NCBI GenBank assembly: GCA_946480055.1
Contig: CAMLID010000034.1
Coordinates: 1 to 33,193, forward strand
Origin: an uncultured Lysobacter sp.
GTDB taxonomy: Bacteria > Pseudomonadota > Gammaproteobacteria > Xanthomonadales > Xanthomonadaceae
Direction of reading: 5' to 3'
Length of the DNA: 33,193 nt
Part shown: in pieces, positions 22,594 through 30,520 of the stretch
Layout of the letters: every line of letters begins with the position of its first letter
Position numbering within the stretch: position 1 is the first letter of the stretch
Position numbers and translations under genes: made by a program
The notes under the pieces: generated by a model
Database searches by the model: none
What the model saw: the letters and a program-made list of their open reading frames with translations, nothing else
Told to the model about the DNA's origin: nothing

Positions 22594-23114
22594 TCGTCGC
22601 GGCACTGGGACCGGATCTCCCGGCGTACCGCATGCACACCCCGCGCTGGTCGTACCAGCCGCTCAGCGGCGCCGGCGCGGCCATGGCCGGCGGCCGCCTC
22701 AACCGGCCCGGCATCGACGCCCTGTACCTGGCGCTGGAACCGGAAACCGCGATCGAGGAATTCCGCCAGGACGATCCGCTGGTGCGCCCCGGCACCCTGG
22801 TCGCCTACCGTGCCACGATCGCGCGTGCCGCCGATTTCCGCGCCGGCTACGACCCCGAGCACTGGCCGCCGCTGTGGCAGGAACTGTCCTGCAACTGGAA
22901 GCGGCAGGCGTTCCTGGACGAGATCGAGCCGCCGAGCTGGGTGATCGCCGACGACGTACGCTCCGCCGGACTGGCGGCGGTGGTGTTTCCGTCCACGCGC
23001 CGCATCGGCGGTTTGAACCTGGTGATCTACCCCGACCTGCTCGGCGCCGACGACCACCTGCTGGTGCACGACCCGCGCATGGACCTGCCGATCGATCCGT
23101 CGAGCTGGCGCTGA
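22590..23114 (+). CDS. RES-domain toxin
   Basis: A 174-residue RES-domain toxin, paired with the Xre antitoxin. Characterised RES toxins act on NAD+ (MbcT phosphorolysis, or depletion) or ADP-ribosylate a metabolic enzyme (ParT). The conserved Arg, Glu and Ser that name the domain are recognisable: R in AYRMHTPRW, E in LEPETAIEEF and S in VFPSTRRIGG. GGRLNRPGIDALYLALEPETA matches the fold's glycine-rich signature. The start ATG 22590 overlaps the antitoxin stop. The toxin gene ends four bases before the convergent aceK gene. Which NAD+-related reaction is catalysed cannot be told from sequence. Confidence 0.9.
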   Translation: MIVAALGPDLPAYRMHTPRWSYQPLSGAGAAMAGGRLNRPGIDALYLALEPETAIEEFRQDDPLVRPGTLVAYRATIARAADFRAGYDPEHWPPLWQELSCNWKRQAFLDEIEPPSWVIADDVRSAGLAAVVFPSTRRIGGLNLVIYPDLLGADDHLLVHDPRMDLPIDPSSWR

Positions 23115-23118
23115 GTTC

Positions 23119-24849
23119 CTAGGGCAGGCGCCGATCCAGCGGATACGGCGCGACGTCGGTGTAGCGACCCTCGCGTAGCGCGGTCTGCACGTTCTGCCAC
23201 CACTGCACCTGGAAGATCTCGGGATGCGCGTGCAGCAGCGCGCCCAGCAGCGGCGGCGACAGCCCCAGGAAACGCGGAAACTGTTCCGGAAACACGTCGT
23301 TGCCGGCCGCGTAGAACCAAGCGCCGGCTTCCATCTCGTCTTCGTGATTGCGCGCCTCGGGCACGGGGCGGAAACGGCAATCGGTGACCAGGCACAGCTC
23401 GTCGTAGTCGTAGAACACCGCGCGGCCGTGGCGCGAGACGCCGAAGTTCTTCAACAACAGATCGCCGGGGAAGATGTTGGCCAGGGCCAGGTCCTTGATC
23501 GCCTGGCCGTAGTCGATCGCGGCCGCGCGCGCGGCGTCCAGCGGTTGCTCGCGCAGGTACAGATTGAGCGGGCGCAGCCGGCGTTCCACGTAGCACAAGT
23601 GCAGGACCAGGTCGTCGCCGTCCTGGGTGATGCTGCCGGCGCAGGTGCCCAACAGTTCTTCCAGCAGCTCCGGCGCGAAGCGCGCGCGCGGGAAGCGCAG
23701 GAAGCGGAACGGCTGCGCATCGACCAGGCGGCCGACGCGGTCGTGGTGGAACACCAGCGCGTACTTGGCCTCGACCTCGGCGCGCGCGATTTCCTTCGGG
23801 TAGGCGAAGCGGTCGCGGATCAGTTTGAACACCAGCGGGTAGCTGGGCAGGGTGAACACCGCCATGACCATGCCGCGCTCGCCGTCGGCACGCACCAGGC
23901 GCTCGCCGGCCTGGGCCGCGAACTGACGGAAGAAGGTGCGATAGCGCTCGGTCTTGCCCTGCTTGGCGCGGCCGAGCACGGTGTAGAGCTCGTCGATCGG
24001 CTTGCCCGGCAGCAAGGTGCGCAGGAACACCACCGCATCGCCGACCGTGGCCAGGTCGGCGTGGAAATAGCTGCGCGAATAACTGAAAAGCTGGACCACG
24101 TCGGCGCGCAGGGTCAGCACCGCATCGACCCGCAGCGCGCCGCCGTCGTTGACCAGCGCGATCACGCAGGGCGAAAACGCGCGTTCGCCGAACGCGCGTC
24201 CGACCAGATAGGCGCGACGCTCGCGGTAGAACACCGCGTCCAGCAGCTCGATCGCGCGCACCGGGTTCGGGCCCCAGTGGAGCAGATCGTCCTGCAGCCG
24301 CACCGCGATTCCGGCCGCGCAGCGCGTGCGGTGGGCGTAGGGCACGTCGAACGGGTAGTCGTCCAGCACCCGCATCAGGGTTTCGGTGAGCCGATCCTCC
24401 GACACCGCGTAGCTGTGGCGCGCGACCGGGTGGGTGATGGCGTCGGTGGGTTCGATGTCCAGCGCCACGAACTCGATCGCCGCGTCGACGCCGCGGGTCT
24501 TGAAGAAGCGACGAGTGAGGGTGTTGAAGAAGGTCTTGTAGAGCTCGCGGTCCAGCAGCGGCTCGATCTGGCCGGCGTAGCGGGCGTGCACCGCCGACCA
24601 CAGCGCGCGGTCGTGCGCCTGCGCGCCCAGGTGCGCGTCCAGCGCCTCGCTGGCCTCGGCGACGCAGCGGTCGTACAGCGCGATGCGTTCCACCGCGTCG
24701 TCGCGCGCGCCGTTCCAGTCGCAGCGCTCGAAACGGCCCTTGGCGCGGCGGGTGATCGCGGCGAAGCGCGCGTGATAGTCGGCGAACGCCTCGCGGATCT
24801 GCGCGGCGACGGATTCGGCTTCGACCAGGGCGACGGGATCGATGGGCAT
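23119..24849 (-). CDS. aceK: isocitrate dehydrogenase kinase/phosphatase AceK
   Basis: A 576-residue bifunctional kinase/phosphatase (E. coli AceK is 578) that phosphorylates isocitrate dehydrogenase at a serine to divert isocitrate into the glyoxylate shunt, and reverses this. Family-defining segments include [47 protein letters not shown], the ATP-binding [19 protein letters not shown], and [21 protein letters not shown] of the kinase core. I chose ATG 24849 for family length; the longer frame upstream is not conserved-looking. Here aceK is separate from aceB/aceA, unlike the enteric aceBAK operon. The substrate gene, icd, is 6.7 kb away in this window. It converges on the RES toxin gene with four bases between. 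Confidence 0.97.
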   Translation of the reverse strand: MPIDPVALVEAESVAAQIREAFADYHARFAAITRRAKGRFERCDWNGARDDAVERIALYDRCVAEASEALDAHLGAQAHDRALWSAVHARYAGQIEPLLDRELYKTFFNTLTRRFFKTRGVDAAIEFVALDIEPTDAITHPVARHSYAVSEDRLTETLMRVLDDYPFDVPYAHRTRCAAGIAVRLQDDLLHWGPNPVRAIELLDAVFYRERRAYLVGRAFGERAFSPCVIALVNDGGALRVDAVLTLRADVVQLFSYSRSYFHADLATVGDAVVFLRTLLPGKPIDELYTVLGRAKQGKTERYRTFFRQFAAQAGERLVRADGERGMVMAVFTLPSYPLVFKLIRDRFAYPKEIARAEVEAKYALVFHHDRVGRLVDAQPFRFLRFPRARFAPELLEELLGTCAGSITQDGDDLVLHLCYVERRLRPLNLYLREQPLDAARAAAIDYGQAIKDLALANIFPGDLLLKNFGVSRHGRAVFYDYDELCLVTDCRFRPVPEARNHEDEMEAGAWFYAAGNDVFPEQFPRFLGLSPPLLGALLHAHPEIFQVQWWQNVQTALREGRYTDVAPYPLDRRLP

Positions 24850-25203
24850 GGCCGCAGTGTAAGGCTGCGCCAGGGCGGTCAGGCGCATGCGGATCGTCGT
24901 GTGGTCATCGCCGAGGCGCGGCAGAAACGCGTTCGCGCTGTAGCCATCACCGCCTCGCGCTCGCCCAGGCCCGAGCGCTGCACCAGGGTCCGATGGTCGT
25001 GGGCGTGGCGGTCCGGCCGGATGTCGATAAGAACACCGCGTCGGGACGACGATCGAACAAGCTTGCAGGAGGTCGGGATCCACCAGCGGCCGCGGCGCAG
25101 AAGGCATAGTCCGATGGTGCGGCGCGCACCGAACGCTTTGTGCCGATTTCCGCATCCGGGGCGGCGCCAACCCGCTAGACCCGTGCGCGCCGTCGGCGGG
25201 ACC
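24850..25203. other. 354-base region upstream of aceK without a supported gene
   Basis: Frames on both strands are open in part but none has a good start, Shine-Dalgarno or recognisable domain. Translations look like scrambled remnants (for example Arg- and Ser-rich stretches on the minus strand). It includes an unusually AT-richer patch near 25025-25065. It should also hold the aceK promoter, which I cannot place with confidence. Confidence 0.45.
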
Positions 25204-25470
25204 ATGTCGAACATGCGCAGTTCCGGCTTAACCTCGATCGGCATGCCCGCGGCGATCCATCGCTACGCCGCGCTGCACAGCTACGACAACCTGCGTCGGG
25301 ACCGCCCGCCACGCGAACTGGGTGACGCCAACCCCGGCGGCATGCAAGCTTACTTCCACGGAACCGTGACCCTCGCCGATATCGGCTTCGGCGCCCGGGG
25401 CGACGGAGTCGGTCCGATGCGCGCCTGCGTGTTCCGCCTTCCTTCGCTGCCGCCGAGAGTCCGCGCATGA
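25204..25470 (+). CDS. doubtful 88-aa frame ahead of the DUF885 gene
   Basis: The frame from ATG 25204 overlaps the start of the DUF885 peptidase as ATGA, which favours a real coupled gene. Against this, the sequence is of no recognised family, has no good Shine-Dalgarno, and the last ~20 residues look non-coding. Segments such as [17 protein letters not shown] and [19 protein letters not shown] are not obviously random, so it could be the remnant of a decayed gene. Confidence 0.25.
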   Translation: MSNMRSSGLTSIGMPAAIHRYAALHSYDNLRRDRPPRELGDANPGGMQAYFHGTVTLADIGFGARGDGVGPMRACVFRLPSLPPRVRA

Positions 25471-27257
25471 TCGTTCGCCTGCTGTGCCCGCCCTTGTTGT
25501 TCGCCGTGCTGTCGCTGGCGGGCGTGGTCCCGGCCAGCGCCGCCGAATCCGGAGGCATCGCCGCCGCCAACGAGGCCACGCGCCGCCTGCGCGACCTGTA
25601 CGAGGCCGAATGGCTTTGGCGCCAGCAGGAGTTCGTGCAGGTACGCGAGCCGGACGGCCGCTGGGTAGACGGCGACCGCATGCCCAGCGTCACGCCGCAG
25701 ACCTGGCAGCGCCGCGTGGCCTACTGGGAAAAAGCCCTGGCCCAGCTCGATGCGGTGCCTGAGGCGCAGCTGTCGGACGAGGAGCGGATCAATGCCGCCG
25801 TGTTCCGTACCTCGGTCGCCGCACTGCTCAACAACGCGCGCTACCGCACCTACGAAGCGCCGTTCAACAGCGACACCTTTTTCTGGGGCGACCTGAACCC
25901 GCGTCGTCCTTACCAGAAGGCCGAGGAATATCGACGCCTGCTCGGTCGTCTGCGCGATTTGCCGCGCTACTTCGACGAGAACATCGCCAACATGCGCGCG
26001 GGCCTGGCGCGCGGCTACAGCGTGCCGCGGGTCGCGATCGAAGGCCGCGACCGCACCATCGAGCCCTACGCCAAGGACGGTCCCGACAATCCGTTCTCGG
26101 CCACTTTCGCCGCGATCCCCGCGCACCTGGGCGAGGACACCCGGCGCGCCCTGCAGGCCGAAGGCGAGCGCGCGATCCGCGACGAAGTGGCGCCGGCCTA
26201 CGCCAAACTGCTGCGCTTCATGCGCGAGGAATACCTGCCGCGCACGCGCACCAGCACCGCTGCGAGCGAGCTGCCCGAGGGCCGGGCCTTCTACCGCAGC
26301 CAGATCCTCGAATACACCACCACCGCGCTGACCCCCGCGCAGATCCACGAGATCGGCAAGCAGGAGGTCGCGCGCATCTCGGCCGAGATGCGCGAGGTGA
26401 TGCGCAAGGCCGGCTTCAAAGGCAGCTTCGAGGAGTTCCTGGTGTTCCTGCGCAGCGACCCGCAGTTCTACGCCAAGACCCCGCGCGAACTGCTGTCGTA
26501 CTCGGCCTACGTGACCAAGAAGGTCGACGGCCGGCTCGAGGACCTGTTCACCCAGCTGCCGCGCAAGCGTTTCGCGATCCTGCCGGTGCCGACCGATATC
26601 GCACCCGTCTATACCTCCGGGCGCGGCGGGCTGGATTCGTGTCTGATGAACACCTACGACCTGCCGTCGCGGCCGCTGTACACCCTGGCCGCGCTGACCC
26701 TGCACGAATGCGTGCCCGGGCACAGCCACCAGGCGGCGATGGCCTTGGAGGCCCCGGACCGCCCGGACTTCCGTCGCCAGACCTATTTCTCCGGCTACGG
26801 CGAAGGCTGGGGCCTGTACACCGAATGGCTGGGCATCGAACTGGGCGTGTACGAGACGCCCTACGAGGACTTCGGCCGGCTGACCTTCGAGATGTGGCGC
26901 GCCGCGCGTCTGGTTATCGATACGGGGCTGCACGAGTACGGCTGGACGCGCCAGCAAGCGATCGACTATCTGTCGCAGCACACCGCATTGGCACCGCACG
27001 ACATCCGCACCGAGGTCGATCGCTACATCAGCTGGCCCGGCCAGGCCCTGGCCTATTACCTGGGTTATCGCAGCATCCGCCAGCTGCGCAGCGAGGCGGA
27101 GACGCAGTTGGGCGGTCGCTTCGACGAGGCCAAGTTCCACGACGCGCTGTTGAACCTGGGCTCGGTGCCCTTGGCGGTGCTGGAACGCGAGATGCGCCGC
27201 TTCGTCGCCACGCGCCAGGCCGCGCCGGACGCCGCGCCGACCGCCGCCGCGCGCTAG
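25467..27257 (+). CDS. exported DUF885 family metallopeptidase-like protein
   Basis: A 596-residue periplasmic protein of the DUF885 family, zinc peptidase-like proteins common in Xanthomonadaceae and often in several copies. The signal peptide covers ~1-26 ([19 protein letters not shown]..., ending ASAAE). The putative zinc site is H413-E414-C-V-P-G-H418, a variant HExxxH, with GYGEGWGLYTEW (443 onwards) providing a further glutamate (E446). Other family motifs are RGGLDSCLMNTYDLPSRP and YISWPGQALAYYLGY. Substrates of the family are not defined; peptide degradation in the periplasm is inferred. ATG 25467 is chosen because it begins the signal peptide. Confidence 0.92.
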   Translation: MIVRLLCPPLLFAVLSLAGVVPASAAESGGIAAANEATRRLRDLYEAEWLWRQQEFVQVREPDGRWVDGDRMPSVTPQTWQRRVAYWEKALAQLDAVPEAQLSDEERINAAVFRTSVAALLNNARYRTYEAPFNSDTFFWGDLNPRRPYQKAEEYRRLLGRLRDLPRYFDENIANMRAGLARGYSVPRVAIEGRDRTIEPYAKDGPDNPFSATFAAIPAHLGEDTRRALQAEGERAIRDEVAPAYAKLLRFMREEYLPRTRTSTAASELPEGRAFYRSQILEYTTTALTPAQIHEIGKQEVARISAEMREVMRKAGFKGSFEEFLVFLRSDPQFYAKTPRELLSYSAYVTKKVDGRLEDLFTQLPRKRFAILPVPTDIAPVYTSGRGGLDSCLMNTYDLPSRPLYTLAALTLHECVPGHSHQAAMALEAPDRPDFRRQTYFSGYGEGWGLYTEWLGIELGVYETPYEDFGRLTFEMWRAARLVIDTGLHEYGWTRQQAIDYLSQHTALAPHDIRTEVDRYISWPGQALAYYLGYRSIRQLRSEAETQLGGRFDEAKFHDALLNLGSVPLAVLEREMRRFVATRQAAPDAAPTAAAR

Positions 27258-27347
27258 GCACCGCGGACCGTCCCGCGGCTGCGGCCGAAGGTCGGCGGCG
27301 CTTGTGGCATGCTGCCCGGCGACGCGGAACAGGGAGGCACCGTCGCG

Positions 27348-27518
27348 ATGCAGCACCGTCATAGATTCGGCCGCCGCGCGCTGCGGCTGGTCGCCGCCGC
27401 GGTCGCCGCAATGGCCGTCGCGCCGCCGTACGCGGCCGCACCCGCCGCGCCCGAGTGGGTGGCGCAAGGCAATCCGGACGTCGCAGTACGCGTGGAGCAC
27501 GACCACGACGACGGCTGA
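27348..27518 (+). CDS. tiny exported peptide, 56 aa
   Basis: A probable small secreted protein: GGGAGG at 27332-27337 is ten bases before ATG 27348. The N-terminus is basic and His-rich (QHRHRFGRRALR), followed by a hydrophobic core (LVAAAVAAMAVA) and a cleavage region (YAAAPAAP). The remaining ~26 residues end in a His/Asp cluster, VEHDHDDG, which could bind a metal. No homologue recognised. It precedes the alpha/beta hydrolase gene by 132 bases on the same strand. Confidence 0.5.
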   Translation: MQHRHRFGRRALRLVAAAVAAMAVAPPYAAAPAAPEWVAQGNPDVAVRVEHDHDDG

Positions 27519-27547
27519 GACCGCCCGCGCAGCGCGAGTTCGCAGCA

Positions 27548-27567
27548 TGCGACACACTTGCGACACA
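27548..27567. repeat. direct repeat with 11-bp period upstream of the hydrolase gene
   Basis: TGCGACACA occurs at 27548-27556 and 27559-27567, one helical turn apart. This is the spacing expected for two regulator half-sites on one DNA face. It lies 84 bases upstream of the alpha/beta hydrolase start; the second copy also contains a TTGCGA that could act as a -35 box. Confidence 0.4.
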
Positions 27568-27650
27568 GCGATGCAACCCGCACCCGCGTTATCGCATCCA
27601 CCCTATCGAACATCGAACCGGCGCCCGCGCCGCCCCAACGAGACCGCACC

Positions 27651-29033
27651 ATGTCCCACGCCCGCATTCCGCTCGCTCTGGCCCTGGCCGCGCTGCTGAT
27701 CAGCCCGGCCGCGTTCGCCAGCAACGCCACCGACACCAACAGCTGCCATGCCGGCGCCTACCGTCTCGACGACGGCAGCATCGTCGACGTCGCCAATGCC
27801 GACAAAGGCGCGTTGCGCTGGCGCCTGATCGACGGCCGCAGCGGCCGCCTCAGCGAGAACGACGGCCAATGGACCAGCACCCTGGGCTGGACCGGCCGCG
27901 CCGACAACGTGCGGGTGAGCTTCGGCGAATGCGCGCAGGGCAAGATCGTGTTCGAAGGCAAGAACGGCCGCAGGCTGAAGTTCGACATCAGCGAGACCCG
28001 CTTCGAAGGCAACGACGTCAATCTGCGTGGCCGCCTGGTGTTGCCGCCCGGCAGCGGCCCGGTGCCGATCATCGTCACCGTGCACGGCTCGGAGGACTAT
28101 TCCGGCGTCGACCGCTACCACGTCCAGAACCTGTTCCCGGCCAACGGCGTCGGCGTGTTCGTCTACGACAAGCGCGGCACCGGCGAGTCCGGCGGCAAGT
28201 ACACCCAGGACTTCTACCTGCTCGCCGACGACGCCCGCGCCGCGCTGCGCGAAGCCAAGCGCATGGCCGGCAAGCGCGCCGGCCGGATCGGCTTCCACGG
28301 CGGCAGCCAGGCCGGCTGGATCGCGCCGCTGGCCGCCAGCAAGACTCCGGAAGCCGCCTTCGTCGCGGTCGGCTACGGCATGGCGATCAGCCCGCTGGGC
28401 GAGGACGCCGGCCAGGTCGCGCTCGACCTCAGGAACGCCGGCTACGGCGACGACGTCGTCGCCAAGGCGCGCGAAGTCACCGACGCCACCGGCACCATCG
28501 TCGCCTCGCACGGCAAGGACGGCTGGGATGCGCTGACCGTGGCACGCAACAAGTACGGCCAGGAGAAGTGGTGGGGCGCGATGAAGGGCGAGTACACCGG
28601 CCTGGTCGTCAGCCACACGCCGCAGCAGCTCAAGGCGATGGAGCCCGAACTCGACAAGGGCACCAGCTGGAACTACGACCCGATGCCGGTGCTGCGCGAG
28701 CTCAAGCAGCCGCAGCTGTGGATGCTGGCCGGCGCCGACCGCGAAGCGCCGCCGGAGGAAACCCGCGAGCGTCTGCTGTCGGTCGCCGCCGAAGGCCGCC
28801 CGCTGACCCTGGCGATCTTCCCCGAGACCGACCACGGCATCCTCAAGTTCGAAACCGCCGCCAACGGCGAGCGCAGCGAAACCCGCATCGCCGACGGCTA
28901 CTTCCGCATGCAGCTGGACTGGATCAAGACCGGCAAGCTCGGCCGCAGCCCCTACGGCGACGCGCAAGTGCTGACGGGCGCGGCGCCCATGGCGGCACCG
29001 GCGGCGTCCGCCGCACCGGCGAAGGCGAAGTAA
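27651..29033 (+). CDS. exported alpha/beta hydrolase
   Basis: A 460-residue secreted serine hydrolase. The signal peptide is ~1-23 (ending PAAFA). A ~120-residue N-terminal beta-rich domain with one Cys pair (NSCHAG, GECAQG) precedes the hydrolase fold. The nucleophile is S219 in GGSQAGW; VTVHGSEDYSGVDRY provides the oxyanion loop, FVYDKRGTGESGG is typical of the fold, D363 (GADREAP) is the likely acid and H395 (ETDHGIL) the base. A C-terminal Ala/Pro tail is probably disordered. Relatives are annotated as peptidases or esterases; the substrate is not evident. ATG 27651 begins the signal peptide. A terminator-like hairpin follows the gene. Confidence 0.9.
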   Translation: MSHARIPLALALAALLISPAAFASNATDTNSCHAGAYRLDDGSIVDVANADKGALRWRLIDGRSGRLSENDGQWTSTLGWTGRADNVRVSFGECAQGKIVFEGKNGRRLKFDISETRFEGNDVNLRGRLVLPPGSGPVPIIVTVHGSEDYSGVDRYHVQNLFPANGVGVFVYDKRGTGESGGKYTQDFYLLADDARAALREAKRMAGKRAGRIGFHGGSQAGWIAPLAASKTPEAAFVAVGYGMAISPLGEDAGQVALDLRNAGYGDDVVAKAREVTDATGTIVASHGKDGWDALTVARNKYGQEKWWGAMKGEYTGLVVSHTPQQLKAMEPELDKGTSWNYDPMPVLRELKQPQLWMLAGADREAPPEETRERLLSVAAEGRPLTLAIFPETDHGILKFETAANGERSETRIADGYFRMQLDWIKTGKLGRSPYGDAQVLTGAAPMAAPAASAAPAKAK

Positions 29034-29061
29034 CGCGGGATCGATCCCCGGCTGTTGAAAG

Positions 29062-29091
29062 CGAAGGGCGTCGGTTGGCGCCCTTCGTGTT
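29062..29091 (+). terminator. terminator after the alpha/beta hydrolase gene
   Basis: CGAAGGGCG (29062-29070), loop TCGGTTGG, CGCCCTTCG (29079-29087), then TGTTT. A 9-bp stem with a weak T-run, 28 bases after the stop codon. Confidence 0.7.
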
Positions 29092-29162
29092 TGCGGCCAA
29101 CCGATTCGGCGCAGCCTCGGACAATGGCCTAGACTTCAGAAACGCCGGGATGAGGGTTTGAT

Positions 29163-29663
29163 ATGAAGCGGATCCTGCTTTTGCTCGTGCTTGCGCTCGC
29201 CACGGTCGCGAGCGCGGAGGATTTCGATCAAGCCGCGTATCGATCCGCCGATCTCGCGGAGGTGGCGGCGATGCAAAAAGAAGAGATCGGTCCGGAGAGC
29301 GTGACCTACTGGCTCGATGCCGCGCACCCGAAGTACGCCGCGACCGTCAGCTACACAGGGCGTTCGCGACTGATCGATGCCGGCATCGAGTCGTTGATAT
29401 TGCGCTGGGTAAAGGCGATGGGGCACCCAGATCGTTACAACGAAATGTTCAAGATCGAAGTGGAAGTGCGGCACGGGTTGGGAACCTATTGGATGCCCAT
29501 CCAGGACAGCCTGGTACCGCCCTGGCGGGAGGAGATGTCCGAAGGCGATCGGGCCGAGGTGCAGGTTCTGCTGCTCGGCGCCTACGAACGAGCTCCGGTT
29601 TTCACCATCGCCGGTTTCGAGCGCCGCGGCGAAAACCCGTTGAAGAAGGCAGCGCACGAGTAG
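29163..29663 (+). CDS. exported protein of unknown function, 166 aa
   Basis: Family not recognised. A clear signal peptide occupies ~1-18 (MKRILLLLVLALATVASA, cleavage before EDFD). The mature part is acidic, without cysteines, and includes YWLDAAHPKYAATVSYTG and FKIEVEVRHGLGTYWMPIQD, which suggest a beta-rich domain, and ends with a basic KKAAHE tail. ATG 29163 follows GAGGG (about 29152-29156) as Shine-Dalgarno. It converges on the minus-strand effector/lipoprotein/frameshifted gene cluster; codon use is a little less GC-biased than in neighbouring genes. Confidence 0.75.
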   Translation: MKRILLLLVLALATVASAEDFDQAAYRSADLAEVAAMQKEEIGPESVTYWLDAAHPKYAATVSYTGRSRLIDAGIESLILRWVKAMGHPDRYNEMFKIEVEVRHGLGTYWMPIQDSLVPPWREEMSEGDRAEVQVLLLGAYERAPVFTIAGFERRGENPLKKAAHE

Positions 29664-29728
29664 GGGCGGTAACAACCGCACTCTACGGGTGCGACGCTGA
29701 CGGCTTAGCCAGAAGCCGACACCGGTGA

Positions 29729-30069
29729 CTACGTGTGCGAGCTGTCATTCTGCGAAGCGGGATCGACCAACTCCATCTCATCGGGATCCAATGCTAGATC
29801 GTGGGTATAGATGCGGTCCGGTGCCTGAGGAAACTTGGCTTCGATCCACGCCACCCCCATTCGTCGATCTCGGCAATGGACAGGATCGTGCCGACCAGGG
29901 ATTGCAGACGCGCGAACTCTTCCGCAGGAATCTGATGCTCCAGCCATGCGGCGATCTTCAAGACGCGAACCCGCGAACCGACGCGTACGGGGCGGCCTTG
30001 GCAGTCGATGGGCGGTAGCGGGGTCTCGGTCAATGCAGTCGTTGGAGCAGAATCAGGGATTGTTCCCAT
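29729..30069 (-). pseudogene. small cytoplasmic protein gene with a single-base frameshift
   Basis: Two minus-strand frames join into one sensible protein of ~113 residues. The first frame (from ATG 30069, or TTG 30033) runs VGSRVRVLKIAAWLEHQIPAE ... IAEIDEWG; the second continues with VAWIEAKFPQAPDRIYTHDL and ends with ALDPDEMELVDP. The junction is a run of five C (29854-29858, G on the coding strand); one more base would restore the frame. The pattern (VRVL...E...L.S..G.......EID.WG.AW......LALDP.EMELV) resembles small conserved proteins of this group, from memory. ATG 30069 overlaps the end of the lipoprotein gene by 17 bases, so it belongs to that operon. It could be a genuine pseudogene, a slippage-controlled gene or a sequencing error. 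Confidence 0.7.
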
Positions 30070-30520
30070 CCGGCATCATCAACACCAACGACTCGCAGGC
30101 CTTCGCGTCGCAGCCCCACTGGCGGATCGTCTCGCCGCTCTTCCACGTGGCCGTGGCCGCGGCGTTGATCTCGAACTCCCACTCCTTGCCTTGCGCGCTC
30201 AGACGGCCTTTGATCGAGCACGGCAGCCAATAGAACGCATCGTGGGTGCCGTCGGGGTACTCGCGGCTGGCGGCGAAGAAGTTCGCGACCTGCTGCTTGC
30301 TCAAGTTCCACGCCTTGCAGGTCGGTTCGAGATTGGCGTCCTTGCCGGACGCGGCGTCGAACACCGCGTCGTCGACGCGGGTGACCGTGATCCCGGAGGC
30401 GATGCCGGCGTCGGACTTATCGACTGGGCCCGGATGGCTGCACGACAGGAGCAGGGGGAGTGCGGTTGCCAGGCACGTACAGGTCAGCGCCTTCGCCCAA
30501 GGTCTTGTACGAGATGGCAT
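30053..30520 (-). CDS. lipoprotein, candidate immunity protein for the amidase effector
   Basis: A predicted lipoprotein of 155 residues. From ATG 30520 it has a basic start (MPSRTRPWAK), a hydrophobic core and the lipobox L-L-S-C27. The mature domain has CKAWNLSKQQVANFFAASRE, then HDAFYWLPCSIKGRLSAQGK, EWEFEINAAATATWK and WGCDAKACESLVLMM; five cysteines after Cys27 could form disulphides. The start lies inside the amidase gene, a 104-base overlap in another frame. In Xanthomonadales, effectors of the killing type IV secretion system (X-Tfe) are followed by immunity lipoproteins (X-Tfi) that protect the cell's own periplasm. Position, lipid anchor and overlap all fit that role; the pairing is inferred. 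ATG 30544 would add eight residues and lengthen the overlap. Confidence 0.8.
   Translation of the reverse strand: MPSRTRPWAKALTCTCLATALPLLLSCSHPGPVDKSDAGIASGITVTRVDDAVFDAASGKDANLEPTCKAWNLSKQQVANFFAASREYPDGTHDAFYWLPCSIKGRLSAQGKEWEFEINAAATATWKSGETIRQWGCDAKACESLVLMMPDGNNP

Noticed and set aside
24879..25244. 121-codon minus-strand gene upstream of aceK
   Set aside because: No recognisable domain, no Shine-Dalgarno, and Arg/Ser-rich composition; treated as part of a non-coding or decayed stretch.
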